Shown here: positions 1-8,307 of the stretch, piece after piece
Position numbering within the stretch: position 1 is the first letter of the stretch
Layout of the letters: each line of letters starts with the position of its first letter
Assembly: GCF_900112755.1 (NCBI RefSeq)
Contig: NZ_FOMW01000013.1
Coordinates: forward strand, 1 to 64,000
Direction: 5' to 3'
From: Sulfitobacter brevis
GTDB lineage: Bacteria; Pseudomonadota; Alphaproteobacteria; Rhodobacterales; Rhodobacteraceae
DNA: 64,000 bases
Made by a program: the position numbers and the translations under genes
Notes under the pieces: model-generated
What the model was told of the DNA's origin: nothing
The model's input: the letters and a program-made list of their open reading frames with translations, nothing else
The model's database searches: none

Positions 1-300
1 CTAATGGTGAAAAAAGAAGTTTACAGAGCTCCGGCTGCAGCGGCGTAAGCCGACTGACAGCCGCGAGGACGTCGGAGCGGAGGAGGGCAAGGAGTTGTAT
101 GGCGCAACGGTCGTGAGACGGGATTGGGAAAACCAGTGTGCAACAGAGTGCCTTTTGAGCACGCGGCTTTGATCTGGACCTGATCTTCGAACACCATACG
201 GGCCCGCGACATTTGTGACGTCGCATCATGAGGCCGGACATATGTCAGCACCCGACGACGCGCCAAAATCAGCTCTGAAGATATCTCTTGCGTTTGGGGC
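1..300. other. Unassigned flank left of the IS5 element
   Basis: This stretch runs from the window edge to the left end of the IS5-family element. It has one open frame on the minus strand (about 21-266), but the translation is low in complexity, rich in Arg, Pro and Ala, and matches no family I recognise. If the IS110 gene broken at 1354 had simply been split by the IS5 element, its remainder should continue here on the minus strand. I do not see IS110 catalytic-domain sequence, so this is either a non-coding part of another element or rearranged DNA. Confidence 0.3.
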
Positions 301-302
301 GG

Positions 303-1353
303 TTACATATGTTGCGTAATTCAGCTGACGAACGGATATCCCCTTTCCCCAGACGGATTTATCCCACGGCTTTCGTGACAGGGATGCCGAGGGCGGTGTA
401 ACCGTTCAGGATCGCAACGCGCACCTGAACCTCAGCGACCTGGCGGTCAAAGTCGCGCGCCATCAGCCGCTGGCCCAGCAGTTTCATGCAATGCATCTTC
501 GTCTCGACGCGGCTCCGGCGGTGGTATCCGCTCCAGTTTCGCCAGAGTGCCCGGCCCAGATATCTTGACGCGCGCAGAGCGTCATTCCTGGCGATGGCAC
601 CGGCGGTGGTTGGCTTCCATAGCTGTGCATTTCTGCGTGGCGGTATCACCGCAGCCGCACCGCGCTCGGCGATGGCGTTATGACATCGGCGCGTGTCGTA
701 TGCACCGTCCGCGGTCACGCTGCCAATCTCCTGATCGTGCGGGATCTGGTTGAGCAGATGAGGTAGCATCGGTGCATCCCCGGTGTTGCTGCCCGTGATC
801 TCGACTGCTCTGATTTCCAGCGTTTGTTCGTCAATGCCGATGTGGATCTTGCGCCAGACGCGCCGTTTGGGGCCGCCGTGCTTGCGCGCGTTCCATTCGC
901 CTTCACCCTCGACCTTGATGCCGGTGCTGTCGATAAGCAGGTGCAGCGGGCCCTTCGCGCCTCGATATGGAATGTTGACCGCAAGTGTCTTTTGGCGTCG
1001 GCAGATGGTGCTGAAGTCAGGCACATCCCAATCGAGTCCCGTCAGCCGAAGCAGGCTTTCTACAAAGCCCGTCGTCTGACGTAGGGCCATCCCGAACAAC
1101 ACCTTCATTGTCAGACAGGTCTGGATGGCAGCGTCACTGAATGTCCGCGACCTGCCCCTCTTGCCGGAGGGTTCGGCATCCCATTTCATCTCGGGATCGA
1201 ACCAGATCGTCAGTGATCCGCGGCGCTTCAGCGCCGCATTGTAATCAGCCCAGTTCGTCGTCTTATAGGTAGGTGATGTCGGTTTGCTCATGCAGGCCAG
1301 CTACCACACTGGATTCACGACATGAATCCCCGCTGAATTTGTGCAACATAGCC
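303..1353 (-). mobile_element. IS5-family insertion sequence (about 1.05 kb)
   Basis: The element has one transposase gene between imperfect terminal inverted repeats. The right end (1332-1353) reads gctgaatttgtgcaacatag followed by cc. The left end (about 303-325) carries the inverted match tatgttgcgtaattcagc, one base shorter and with two changes. Ends of the form GGCTnTGTTGCACAAATTC are usual for IS903/IS5-group elements. I could not find a clean target-site duplication at the two flanks, and the left end is the more degenerate one, so the exact left boundary is approximate. The element interrupts the IS110 gene remnant that begins at 1488. Confidence 0.75.
359..1291 (-). CDS. IS5-family transposase
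   Basis: This 310-residue protein is a full-length DDE transposase of the IS5 family (IS903-like group, usual length about 300-310). The N-terminal third carries the family's DUF4096-like segment with the FxDAAIQxCLTMK helix and STICRRQ. The catalytic triad is visible as Asp121 (LLIDSTGIKV), Asp195 (TADGAYDTRR) and Glu263 within the Y...R...E motif around YHRRSRVETKMH. The ATG at 1291 sits inside the right inverted repeat's neighbourhood, as usual. The frame is intact, so the element may still be active; whether it moves cannot be judged from the sequence. Confidence 0.93.
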   Translation of the reverse strand: MSKPTSPTYKTTNWADYNAALKRRGSLTIWFDPEMKWDAEPSGKRGRSRTFSDAAIQTCLTMKVLFGMALRQTTGFVESLLRLTGLDWDVPDFSTICRRQKTLAVNIPYRGAKGPLHLLIDSTGIKVEGEGEWNARKHGGPKRRVWRKIHIGIDEQTLEIRAVEITGSNTGDAPMLPHLLNQIPHDQEIGSVTADGAYDTRRCHNAIAERGAAAVIPPRRNAQLWKPTTAGAIARNDALRASRYLGRALWRNWSGYHRRSRVETKMHCMKLLGQRLMARDFDRQVAEVQVRVAILNGYTALGIPVTKAVG

Positions 1354-1488
1354 CTGTTGGCTCATAAACGCAAGAAGCTGAACACGTGTCAGTTTCTTGC
1401 GAAAAATAACTGCTCCGTTTGCGCAAGCCCCGTGAAGTTGAAATACGCGCTTTGCAAGGTCTATGCCGATTATGCTAACTTCTGACAT
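1354..1488 (-). pseudogene. IS110-family transposase, N-terminal fragment
   Basis: From the ATG at 1488, with a ggagagc ribosome binding site just upstream, the frame encodes 45 residues beginning MSEVSIIGIDLAKRVFQLHG and containing FRKKLTRVQLLAF. This is the characteristic start of IS110-family DEDD transposases, including the first catalytic Asp in GIDLAK. The match ends at codon 45 (base 1354), where the IS5-family right end begins; the remaining roughly 300 residues are not found in the window. The fragment is a relic split by the IS5 insertion and cannot encode an active transposase. Confidence 0.85.
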
Positions 1489-1587
1489 GGATGCTCTCCC
1501 TTTGAGTGATGCTTTCTGAAACATCAAAGTGGCACATTACGATGCCGGTAGGTGGGGGCATCCACGCCATCAACAAAGCCGCAGGGC

Positions 1588-1887
1588 ATGAGCGAGCAGA
1601 CTCAATCTAACTCCGGCAATACCGACTGGCTCGACAAGCATTGCTTGATCGACAGGTATCGCCTGTTCGTCTTGGCCTACATCGAGACGCACAACGGCAC
1701 CGAAGCGGCCAGACGCGCAGGGTACAAGCAGCCAGAGGTCCAAGCGGCCCGAATGTTAAAGAATGATAAGGTTCGTGCAGCCATCGAAGAAGGGCGCGCA
1801 CAGGTCGGGGAAAAGGCCATGCTCGCCGATCAGGACGTGGCAAAGCACTGGCTGCCAATGGCGCTGGCTGCCCCCCGCGAGCAATGA
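1588..1887 (+). pseudogene. Phage terminase small subunit, truncated
   Basis: The 99-residue frame from the ATG at 1588 (MSEQTQS) contains the small-terminase DNA-binding region: a stretch beginning YRLFVLAYIETHNGTEAARR, followed by AGYKQ and AARMLKNDKVRAAI. This is the helix-turn-helix pattern of the terminase_2 family (PF03592), which in tailed phages recognises packaging sites and works with the large ATPase subunit. Intact members are about 140-180 residues. Here the frame ends soon after a DVAKHWL segment, exactly where IS3-type sequence starts (1884), so the gene is 3' truncated. No large terminase, portal or capsid gene is nearby. An in-frame start at 1552 is possible. Confidence 0.7.
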
Positions 1888-2293
1888 AGCTGAAAGCCCA
1901 AAAAGCCGTTAACGCCAAACTGAATAAGTTATTGGCCGAGCAGATGATGGATGTGTCCACGCTCAGAAAGATGTTGGGAAAAAACTTGTGATGACCGGAG
2001 CGCGACGTAAAGCTGCGAGCTGGGCCATGATTGAGAAGCGATACGATCTAAAACGGGCCTGCGCCCTGCCGCGTTTATCGACGTGCGTCGATGCGGCCTG
2101 CGGACACCGAGCTGCGAGGGAGACTGAAGGAATTGTCGTCTGAACGAGCAGGTTTGGTTATCGTCGATTGCACATCTTGCGTAAACGCGAGGGTTGGGAT
2201 GTGAACTGGAAGAAGCTGTATCCGATCTATCGCGAAGAATTCAGAGATGCATTCCACCTCAGCCACCGTAAACCCAAATTGTTATCTTATTAA
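1884..2293 (+). pseudogene. IS3-family orfA/orfB remnant, frameshifted
   Basis: 1884-1991 encodes a 35-residue tail (NAKLNKLLAEQMMDVSTLRK...) typical of the leucine-zipper end of IS3-family OrfA. It is followed by the classic overlapping start of orfB at 1991 (TGATGA). OrfB residues appear in three pieces. Frame 0 from 1991 has the RRACxL-like part. Bases 2091-2149 lie in the +1 frame (LRGRLKELSSERAG). Frame 0 then resumes at 2150 (RFGYRRLHILRKREGW, NWKKLYPIYREE). Two compensating indels and a TGA at 2141 break the gene, and everything after the YREE motif, including the DDE domain, is gone. None of the fragments exceeds 60 codons, so they are easily missed. Confidence 0.8.
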
Positions 2294-2346
2294 TTGCTTT
2301 GTTTGAGGAAACTGAGACTAGACGAATGCAGCCTAGCGCGGCCAGC

Positions 2347-2380
2347 TTGGGGGGCTGCGTTTGCGGCCCCTTTTTATTTT
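2347..2380 (+). terminator. Rho-independent terminator
   Basis: An eight-pair stem, ggggctgc/gcggcccc with one G-T pair and a short gttt-type loop, is followed directly by tttttatttt. It reads on the plus strand, out of the IS3 remnant and toward the 3' end of tRNA-Leu. It probably ended a gene of the element that once occupied this site. Confidence 0.75.
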
Positions 2381-2411
2381 CCCTATCTTTCAATACCTTA
2401 ACGGTCAAAGT

Positions 2412-2495
2412 TGGTACGGGTGAGAGGACTTGAACCTCCACGCCTTGCGGCGCCAGAACCTAAATCTGGTGCGTCTACCATTCCGCCACACCCGC
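2412..2495 (-). tRNA. tRNA-Leu(UAG)
   Basis: Read on the minus strand, the 84-base gene begins gcgggtgtggcggaatgg, includes the anticodon arm ccaga-tttaggt-tctgg (anticodon TAG) and a long variable arm (cgccgcaaggcg) as expected of class II tRNAs, and has the T-loop ggttcaagtcc. The acceptor stem GCGGGTG pairs with CACCCGT (G-U at 1-72), followed by discriminator A and an encoded CCA (2412-2414). The 3' end faces the mobile-element debris at 1-2380, a usual arrangement for integrase attachment sites. It is transcribed divergently from the Hint-domain gene. Confidence 0.95.
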
Positions 2496-2615
2496 ACGTT
2501 CGCGTTGATTAGCAAAGCTTGCAGCAATAGGCGAGAGCAAAAAACTACAGACATTAACACTATGTTGCCATATGCTGGGTTTAACCTGAGGCAGGTTTAT
2601 AAAAGAGAGACGCCC

Positions 2616-3137
2616 ATGAAACCGAATACGGTCGGGCGCGTTGGCGGGCAGGATCCGCAGGCGGGCCAGTTTTCACCCTATGCCGTTCTGGATACAGGAC
2701 TAGTGCATGGCGCAATTCTACTTACCCTGGACGGCGAAATTCCTGTCGAATTTCTGAGTGTTGGCGACAAGCTGATCACCAGGGACTGTGGTATTTCCAA
2801 AGTAAAACACATCCAGAGATCGCAACGCTCGGTGCATATGATCGCGCTGGCAGCGGGCTCTTTGGGCCATACAAGGCCTGAGCGTGACGCTCTGCTGGCA
2901 GGGGATCAGATGGTGCTGATCCGCGACTGGCGTGCACGCGCTTTATTCAGTTCCGAACGTGCATTGGTGGCGGCACGCACGCTGGTGGACGGTGAATTTA
3001 TCACCGACCGTGGCATGGTGGACACAACGCTTTACCAGATTTTCTGCGACGGGCCGCATATTCTCTATGCGGACGGGCTTGAACTGGGCACTGCTGATGC
3101 CGCCCGTGCCCGCGGCGCGGTTCTGCACGCCGCCTGA
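2616..3137 (+). CDS. Hint-domain (Hint_2) protein, catalytic Cys missing
   Basis: The 173-residue product resembles the hedgehog/intein (Hint_2, PF13403) proteins common in Rhodobacteraceae. The family pattern is visible: an N-terminal strand-loop (LLTLDGEIPVEFLSVGD, then KLITRDCG), a middle KxxVxHI-type strand, and a C-terminal DGPHILYADGLELGT block. At the position where family members carry the nucleophilic Cys of the CFxxGT motif, this protein has GLVHGAIL, and the usual SPQHRxL block reads AGDQMVLI. So it probably cannot self-process. The ATG at 2616 is chosen because gagag lies 6-10 bases upstream; an open frame continues upstream over the tRNA but has no suitable start signal. Function is unknown. 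Confidence 0.75.
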   Translation: MKPNTVGRVGGQDPQAGQFSPYAVLDTGLVHGAILLTLDGEIPVEFLSVGDKLITRDCGISKVKHIQRSQRSVHMIALAAGSLGHTRPERDALLAGDQMVLIRDWRARALFSSERALVAARTLVDGEFITDRGMVDTTLYQIFCDGPHILYADGLELGTADAARARGAVLHAA

Positions 3138-3141
3138 AGGT

Positions 3142-4722
3142 TTAAACGCCGAGTTGCCGAAAGATTTTTGGCAACTCGTCTGGCATATCTTCCGCGATTA
3201 ACCCTGCGCCAAAACTGCGGGCGCATTCCACATGCAGCCATGTGGCAGTTTTTGCGGCCACAATGGCAGGCATGCGGCGCGCCATCAGCCCTGCGATGAA
3301 ACCTGCCAGCACATCGCCTGCTCCGGCAGTTGCCAACCATGGCACAGCGCGATCACCTGTGGCCGTGTGGAGATAGAGACCGCCGGACGGGTCGCCAATC
3401 ACCGTGTCCGGCCCTTTGAAAACCACGACACATCCGGCCCTTTGCGCCGCTTCTCGTGTGGCATCGGCTTTGGAATACGCAGGGCCTTTGAGCGGCATCT
3501 TGTCCATTTTGGCTGTAAGATCGGGGAACAACCGCCGAAACTCGCCGCCATGCGGGGTCAGCACACAGTTGGAATGTAGGCGCGAAAACAGTGCTTTATC
3601 CTGCGCAAGGGCTGTCAGCGCATCCGCGTCCAGAACAGTACCCCGTTTTGAGTAGTCCGCCAGCAGCACAGCCAGCAACGTGGCGGCCCGTTCTACCCCT
3701 GCCCCTGGCCCCAGACATATCACATTGCGGCGCTGATCTTTGAGGGAATCGGTCAGTGCCTGCGCATCGTCGATTACTGTGAGCATTACCGCATTCAGCT
3801 GCGCCGCGTTTTCGGTCAAAGCCTCGGCTGGGCATCCGAGGGTCACCGCCCCCGCACCGATCCGCAGGGCCGCGCGGGCAGCCAAACGCGCCGCACCGCC
3901 CGCGCCACTGCCACCCGAGAGGGTCAGTACGTGCCCATGATCATACTTGTGACCTTGCGATTTCGACAGAGAGCGTGGCGCGGGCATTTCCACAAGTCGT
4001 GCGGCGGAGGCTGGCGGGTCCGTCGGTGCCAGCCCCAGATCGGCCAGCACAATCTGGCCGCAATTTTCCGGCCCTTCCCCCAAATAGCAGCCGATCTTCC
4101 TGCGATGAAAGCACACCGTCAGGTCCGCCGGCAGTAAGGCCGCCTTGCCCTCAACCTCCCAAATATGGCCGCTATCCGTACATAACCCGCTGGGCACATC
4201 TACCGCGACCCGCAACACCGCAGCGCCGCCCAAGCGCCACACCTGCGCGAGGGGTACCAACTCCGGCGCCAATCGCGACAGGCCAGTCCCGAAAAGCGCG
4301 TCTATTACAACGTCCGGCAGCCCTGCGTCGCTCTCAAATTCTGACCGCAGCAATGCAAGCCCTGCATCGGAGATATTAGGGAAACCCATGGCCTGTATCC
4401 GCGCCGTGCCGAAGCGATCGAAATTAGCGCGCGCATCAGTTGGCAGTTGATCCGCATCGCCGTAAAAATACGCCTGCACCCTCCACCCCTGCGCCTCCAA
4501 CAAGCGTGCAATAACGAACCCGTCACCACCGTTATTGCCGGGCCCGCAAAGCACGACTGCGCGGCACCTGCCCGCTGCCAGTTCAGGTCGCGCAGTTAAA
4601 ATGGCGTCGATCATCCCCTCGCCTGCGCGCTCCATCAACGCCAAACCTGTTGTCTCTCCAGCAGCAATTGCGCGGCCTTCAATGCTGCGCATCTGTCCAG
4701 CGGTCAGCAGTTCGCACATCAT
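3142..4722 (-). CDS. nnr: Bifunctional NAD(P)HX epimerase/dehydratase
   Basis: This 526-residue fusion repairs hydrated NADH and NADPH. The N-terminal half (about 1-215) is the YjeF_N epimerase, with VVLCGPGNNGGDGFVIARLL as nucleotide-binding loop and the VDVPSGL motif. The C-terminal half (about 230-520) is the ribokinase-like ADP/ATP-dependent dehydratase, with KYDHGHVLTLSGGSG, LTPHGGEF and the signature TAGAGDVLAGFIAGL. Length matches E. coli YjeF/NnrDE. The gene is divergent from glnB, and it ends four bases from the convergent Hint gene. Two consecutive ATG codons make the start uncertain by one residue. Confidence 0.95.
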   Translation of the reverse strand: MMCELLTAGQMRSIEGRAIAAGETTGLALMERAGEGMIDAILTARPELAAGRCRAVVLCGPGNNGGDGFVIARLLEAQGWRVQAYFYGDADQLPTDARANFDRFGTARIQAMGFPNISDAGLALLRSEFESDAGLPDVVIDALFGTGLSRLAPELVPLAQVWRLGGAAVLRVAVDVPSGLCTDSGHIWEVEGKAALLPADLTVCFHRRKIGCYLGEGPENCGQIVLADLGLAPTDPPASAARLVEMPAPRSLSKSQGHKYDHGHVLTLSGGSGAGGAARLAARAALRIGAGAVTLGCPAEALTENAAQLNAVMLTVIDDAQALTDSLKDQRRNVICLGPGAGVERAATLLAVLLADYSKRGTVLDADALTALAQDKALFSRLHSNCVLTPHGGEFRRLFPDLTAKMDKMPLKGPAYSKADATREAAQRAGCVVVFKGPDTVIGDPSGGLYLHTATGDRAVPWLATAGAGDVLAGFIAGLMARRMPAIVAAKTATWLHVECARSFGAGLIAEDMPDELPKIFRQLGV

Positions 4723-4856
4723 GGGCCTCCAAAGTTTTCAAAATGCATAATTTATAAGCGACGCGCACAGATAACGAGCGATTGCCTTGTTTCTCATCAC
4801 ATCTGCACTCCAGATTAACCGGCACCCGTGGACCCTGCACGGGCAAAATGAAATGA

Positions 4857-5231
<375 letters not shown>

Positions 5232-5280
5232 TCCCTAAATCCTGAACAACTCTCTATTCCGACGAAAAAAGGACCGAAGC

Positions 5281-6690
5281 ATGACTGCTCACAAGGACTT
5301 TCTAAAGAAAATCAAAGACGAAGACATCGAATATGTCGACGTTCGTTTCACCGATACACGCGGCACGTTGCAGCACGTCACCGTAATCAGCGATCTGGTC
5401 GATGAAGACTTCCTCGAAGAGGGCTTCATGTTTGACGGCTCCTCCATCGCAGGCTGGAAATCCATCGAAGCCTCCGACATGAAGCTGATGCTTGATGTGG
5501 ACAGTGCGTATATCGACCCCTTCTACGCCGAAAAAACCATCTGCGTGCATTGCTCCATCGTCGAGCCTGACACCGGCGAAAGCTATGACCGTGACCCCCG
5601 CGGCACGGCAGAAAAGGCCGAGGCCTATCTGAAAGCCTCCGGTATCGGCGATGTCGCCTACATGGGCCCCGAGGCCGAATTCTTCCTGTTCGACAACGTC
5701 AAGTTTTCCAACACAATCAACAAAGTATCCTACGAAGTTGATGCGTCTGACGCCTCCTGGAATTCAGATACTGATTATGAAATGGGCAACATGGGCCACC
5801 GCCCCGGTCTCAAGGGCGGCTACTTCCCTGTGAACCCGATCGACGAAGCCCAAGACCTGCGCGCCGAGATGCTTTCCACCATGAAGCGTCTGGGAATGAA
5901 GGTCGACAAGCACCACCACGAAGTGGCGTCCTGCCAGCACGAACTTGGCCTGATCTTCGGCACGCTGACCAAGCAGGCCGACGAGATGCAAAAGTACAAA
6001 TATGTGATCCACAACGTGGCCCACGCGTACGGCAAATCCGCGACCTTCATGCCCAAGCCGATCTACGGCGACAACGGCTCCGGCATGCACGTGAACATGT
6101 CGATCTGGAAAGACGGAAAGCCCCTGTTCGCTGGCGACAAATACGCCGATCTCAGCCAGGAAGCGTTGTGGTTCATCGGTGGTATTCTGGTCCACGCAAA
6201 ATCGCTCAACGCCTTCACCAACCCGACCACAAACAGCTACAAGCGATTGATCCCGGGTTTCGAAGCGCCGGTTCTGCGCGCCTATTCGGCCCGCAACCGT
6301 TCGGGCTGCGTTCGTATCCCATGGACAGAAAGCCCAAAGGCAAAGCGCGTCGAGGCCCGTTTCCCCGACCCTGCGGCAAACCCCTACCTGTGCTTCTCGG
6401 CGTTGCTGATGGCCGGCCTTGACGGCATCAAAAACAAGATTGATCCGGGCGAAGCCATGGACAAGAACCTCTATGACCTTCCTGCAGAAGAGCTGGCCGG
6501 TATCCCAACCGTCTGTGGCTCGCTGCGCGAAGCGATGGAGGAGCTGCAAGCCGATATGGATTATCTGCTGGCCGGTGACGTCTTCACCCGCGACCAGATC
6601 GAAGGCTACATCGAACTGAAAATGTCCGAAGTGCACAAGTATGAGCACACGCCGCATCCGGTCGAATTCGGCATGTACTACAGCTGCTGA
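5281..6690 (+). CDS. glnA: Glutamine synthetase type I
   Basis: The 469-residue protein makes glutamine from glutamate, ammonium and ATP in the cytoplasm as a dodecamer. It shows the GSI signature [11 protein letters not shown] (N-terminal beta-grasp), [10 protein letters not shown] (metal ligands), [11 protein letters not shown], the [21 protein letters not shown]-binding block, and the adenylylation site Tyr398 in KNLYDLP, so it is a GSI-beta enzyme regulated by covalent modification. Length fits the family (468-471). It is second in the operon after glnB and is followed by a good terminator at 6714-6742. Confidence 0.98.
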   Translation: MTAHKDFLKKIKDEDIEYVDVRFTDTRGTLQHVTVISDLVDEDFLEEGFMFDGSSIAGWKSIEASDMKLMLDVDSAYIDPFYAEKTICVHCSIVEPDTGESYDRDPRGTAEKAEAYLKASGIGDVAYMGPEAEFFLFDNVKFSNTINKVSYEVDASDASWNSDTDYEMGNMGHRPGLKGGYFPVNPIDEAQDLRAEMLSTMKRLGMKVDKHHHEVASCQHELGLIFGTLTKQADEMQKYKYVIHNVAHAYGKSATFMPKPIYGDNGSGMHVNMSIWKDGKPLFAGDKYADLSQEALWFIGGILVHAKSLNAFTNPTTNSYKRLIPGFEAPVLRAYSARNRSGCVRIPWTESPKAKRVEARFPDPAANPYLCFSALLMAGLDGIKNKIDPGEAMDKNLYDLPAEELAGIPTVCGSLREAMEELQADMDYLLAGDVFTRDQIEGYIELKMSEVHKYEHTPHPVEFGMYYSC

Positions 6691-6713
6691 TTACGACAGC
6701 GAGAAACCAACCA

Positions 6714-6742
6714 GAAGGCGTCCTCATGGGGGCGCCTTTTTT
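6714..6742 (+). terminator. Terminator of glnBA
   Basis: The stem aaggcgtcc/ggggcgcctt (with one G-T pair) has a four-base loop and is followed by tttttt. It lies 24 bases after the glnA stop codon. Confidence 0.85.
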
Positions 6743-6856
6743 CATGGGAGCGTCCAACAAAGGCGGGAGATAACGAAATGATCTCAATCCTGCCGCAATT
6801 CGACCCGATTTCGACGCGACAAAGTGTGAGGCGCTGCCGCCACCGGAGTTGTAACG

Positions 6857-7096
6857 ATGTCAAACGAACAAATTTTCGCTGAACGCCTCACCCGCATCAA
6901 TCACACCGCCAAAAAGGTGGCCCGCGCGCAGAAGCCCGTTCGCACCCGCAGCTTTGCCAGCGTGCTGGTAATCCCGATGATGCTGACGTGTTTCATGGCG
7001 GGTGGCATTGTTTTCGCATGGGAGTTGCTGGAGCGCCCGACCGGGAATCCGATCGAGTTTGCCAATAATCTGACCGCAAAAGTGATGTCGAACTAA
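6857..7096 (+). CDS. Small single-pass membrane protein, unknown function
   Basis: The 79-residue product has a basic, hydrophilic N-terminus (KKVARAQKPVRTRS), one clear transmembrane segment (about 33-55, SVLVIPMMLTCFMAGGIVFAW) and a short polar tail. By the positive-inside rule the N-terminus is cytoplasmic. The start at 6857 has ggag eleven to fourteen bases upstream. I do not recognise a family. It lies between the glnBA terminator and a lytic transglycosylase gene and is probably transcribed alone. Confidence 0.6.
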   Translation: MSNEQIFAERLTRINHTAKKVARAQKPVRTRSFASVLVIPMMLTCFMAGGIVFAWELLERPTGNPIEFANNLTAKVMSN

Positions 7097-7168
7097 GCGC
7101 CAGACTGCCGAGCGCAAAAAATTACGGCCGTCCCTACCCTTTCCTTGCCCCCTCCCCAGCACTATCCT

Positions 7169-7190
7169 TCTGACAAAGTAATATGTCAGA
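7169..7190. promoter_or_regulatory. Inverted repeat just before lytic transglycosylase start
   Basis: TCTGACA (7169-7175) and TGTCAGA (7184-7190) form a perfect 7-base inverted repeat with an eight-base A/T-rich spacer. It ends eight bases before the ATG at 7199, covering the region where a ribosome binding site should lie. It could be an operator or an RNA hairpin that affects translation; nothing in the sequence decides between these. Confidence 0.4.
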
Positions 7191-7198
7191 GGTATATC

Positions 7199-8002
7199 AT
7201 GCATCCACTTAAATCCGCCCTCGCGACCCTCGTCGCCGCTGCTGCATTCGCAGCCCCCGTTGCCGCCGCTACCTGCGGCAATAGCGCTGGTGGCTTCGAA
7301 GGCTGGAAGAAAGCTTTCGCCGCCGAGGCACAGGCAGCAGGCGTCGGCCAACGCGGATTGCAGGCGCTTGCCAATGCGCAATATGCATCCGGCACCATAT
7401 CTGCCGACCGCAATCAGAAATCATTCAAATACTCGTTGGATAAGTTCATGCAGGTCCGCGGCGCCGATACAATCGTCGCCCAAGGCCGCAAGCGCAAAGC
7501 CCGCGACGCCGGGTTCTACCAATCTCTCGAATCGCGCTACGGCGTACCGGCAGGCGTACTTCTGGCAATCCACGGCATGGAAACCGGCTTTGGCGGGTTT
7601 ATGGGTGACAGCCGCGTGGTCTCGGCGATCACAACACTCGCCTATGATTGCCGCCGCTCCGACTTTTTCGTCCCGCACGCAGTCGGCGCTTTGGTGCTTG
7701 TGGACCGTGGTGCCATCACGGCCGATACCAGAGGCGCAAAACACGGCGAGCTCGGCCACACCCAGTTTCTGCCCGGTAACGCGCTGCAATACGGTGTAGA
7801 CGGCTCGGGTGACGGACGGGTTGATTTCTACAACCAATCCGACGCTCTGGCGTCTACCGCCAACTTCCTGCGCCAGAAAGGCTGGCAGCCCGGCGGCGGC
7901 TATCAGGAAGGCCAAGCCAACTTCAACGTGATCCGCCAATGGAATGCCGCTGGCGTTTACCAGAAAGCAATTGCAATCATGGCCTCGCGCATCGACGGCT
8001 AA
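7199..8002 (+). CDS. Lytic murein transglycosylase (MltB-like)
   Basis: The 267-residue exported protein begins with a signal peptide (hydrophobic run to about residue 24, AAPVAAA) and continues with an SLT_2 domain (PF13406). The catalytic Glu128 lies in AIHGMETGFGGFMG, and the family's HGELGHTQFLPGNALQYG and VDFYNQSDALASTANFLRQ blocks follow. It would cleave the MurNAc-GlcNAc bond of peptidoglycan in the periplasm, leaving a 1,6-anhydro end. The ATG at 7199 is preferred to an earlier in-frame start because it precedes the signal peptide directly. Cys26 follows the likely cleavage site but no convincing lipobox is present. Confidence 0.88.
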   Translation: MHPLKSALATLVAAAAFAAPVAAATCGNSAGGFEGWKKAFAAEAQAAGVGQRGLQALANAQYASGTISADRNQKSFKYSLDKFMQVRGADTIVAQGRKRKARDAGFYQSLESRYGVPAGVLLAIHGMETGFGGFMGDSRVVSAITTLAYDCRRSDFFVPHAVGALVLVDRGAITADTRGAKHGELGHTQFLPGNALQYGVDGSGDGRVDFYNQSDALASTANFLRQKGWQPGGGYQEGQANFNVIRQWNAAGVYQKAIAIMASRIDG

Positions 8003-8307
8003 CCAACTCAGCGCGCCGTCCTGAGCGGCGCGCGGCACTATCCGCGCCCACGAACGCGCCAGTTTGCTGCCAAGAGGCAGCCTCGGCTTCATTTGGCCAA
8101 GTAAACACAAATACATCACCATCCCCAGCCACCATTGTCTCGCCCCTTGCACGGCCCACCCGCACCCCCTATTTGCTTTGCACAAGGGTCAGGCCCCTGC
8201 CGTCCGCAATTGGTGAAGCCCTGATATCGAAGGCATCCCCGTCTCACGCGGAGATTTGGGCAATGCGGACCCCCTGATGCTTACCCGCGGTTGCAGGAGT
8301 GTTTGAT
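8003..8307. other. Intergenic region with hairpin and a repeat copy
   Basis: Just after the transglycosylase stop lies a strong hairpin, gcgcgccg (8011-8018) with cggcgcgc (8026-8033), lacking a T-tract. At 8087-8114 is a copy of the cttcatttggcc-type intergenic element that recurs at 21731. A short minus-strand frame through this region overlaps the upstream gene and the hairpin and looks spurious. The remainder shows nothing I can name. Confidence 0.5.
8087..8114. repeat. Intergenic repeat element, copy A
   Basis: The 28 bases beginning cttcatttggccaagtaaac match copy B at 21731-21758 in 23 of 28 positions without gaps. Each copy lies shortly after the stop of a plus-strand gene. The shared core is ttcatttggc-a-taaac-caaat. 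Confidence 0.5.

Noticed and set aside
2259..2441. Minus-strand frame reading MEVQVLSPVPT...
   Set aside because: It runs through the 3' part of tRNA-Leu; this peptide start is a frequent artefact of translating leucine and serine tRNA genes.
5764..6657. A 297-residue minus-strand frame opposite glnA
   Set aside because: Shadow frame inside a highly conserved gene; no ribosome binding site or family match.
7977..8165. 62-residue minus-strand frame after the transglycosylase
   Set aside because: It overlaps the end of that gene and runs through the hairpin and the repeat copy; no site or family support.
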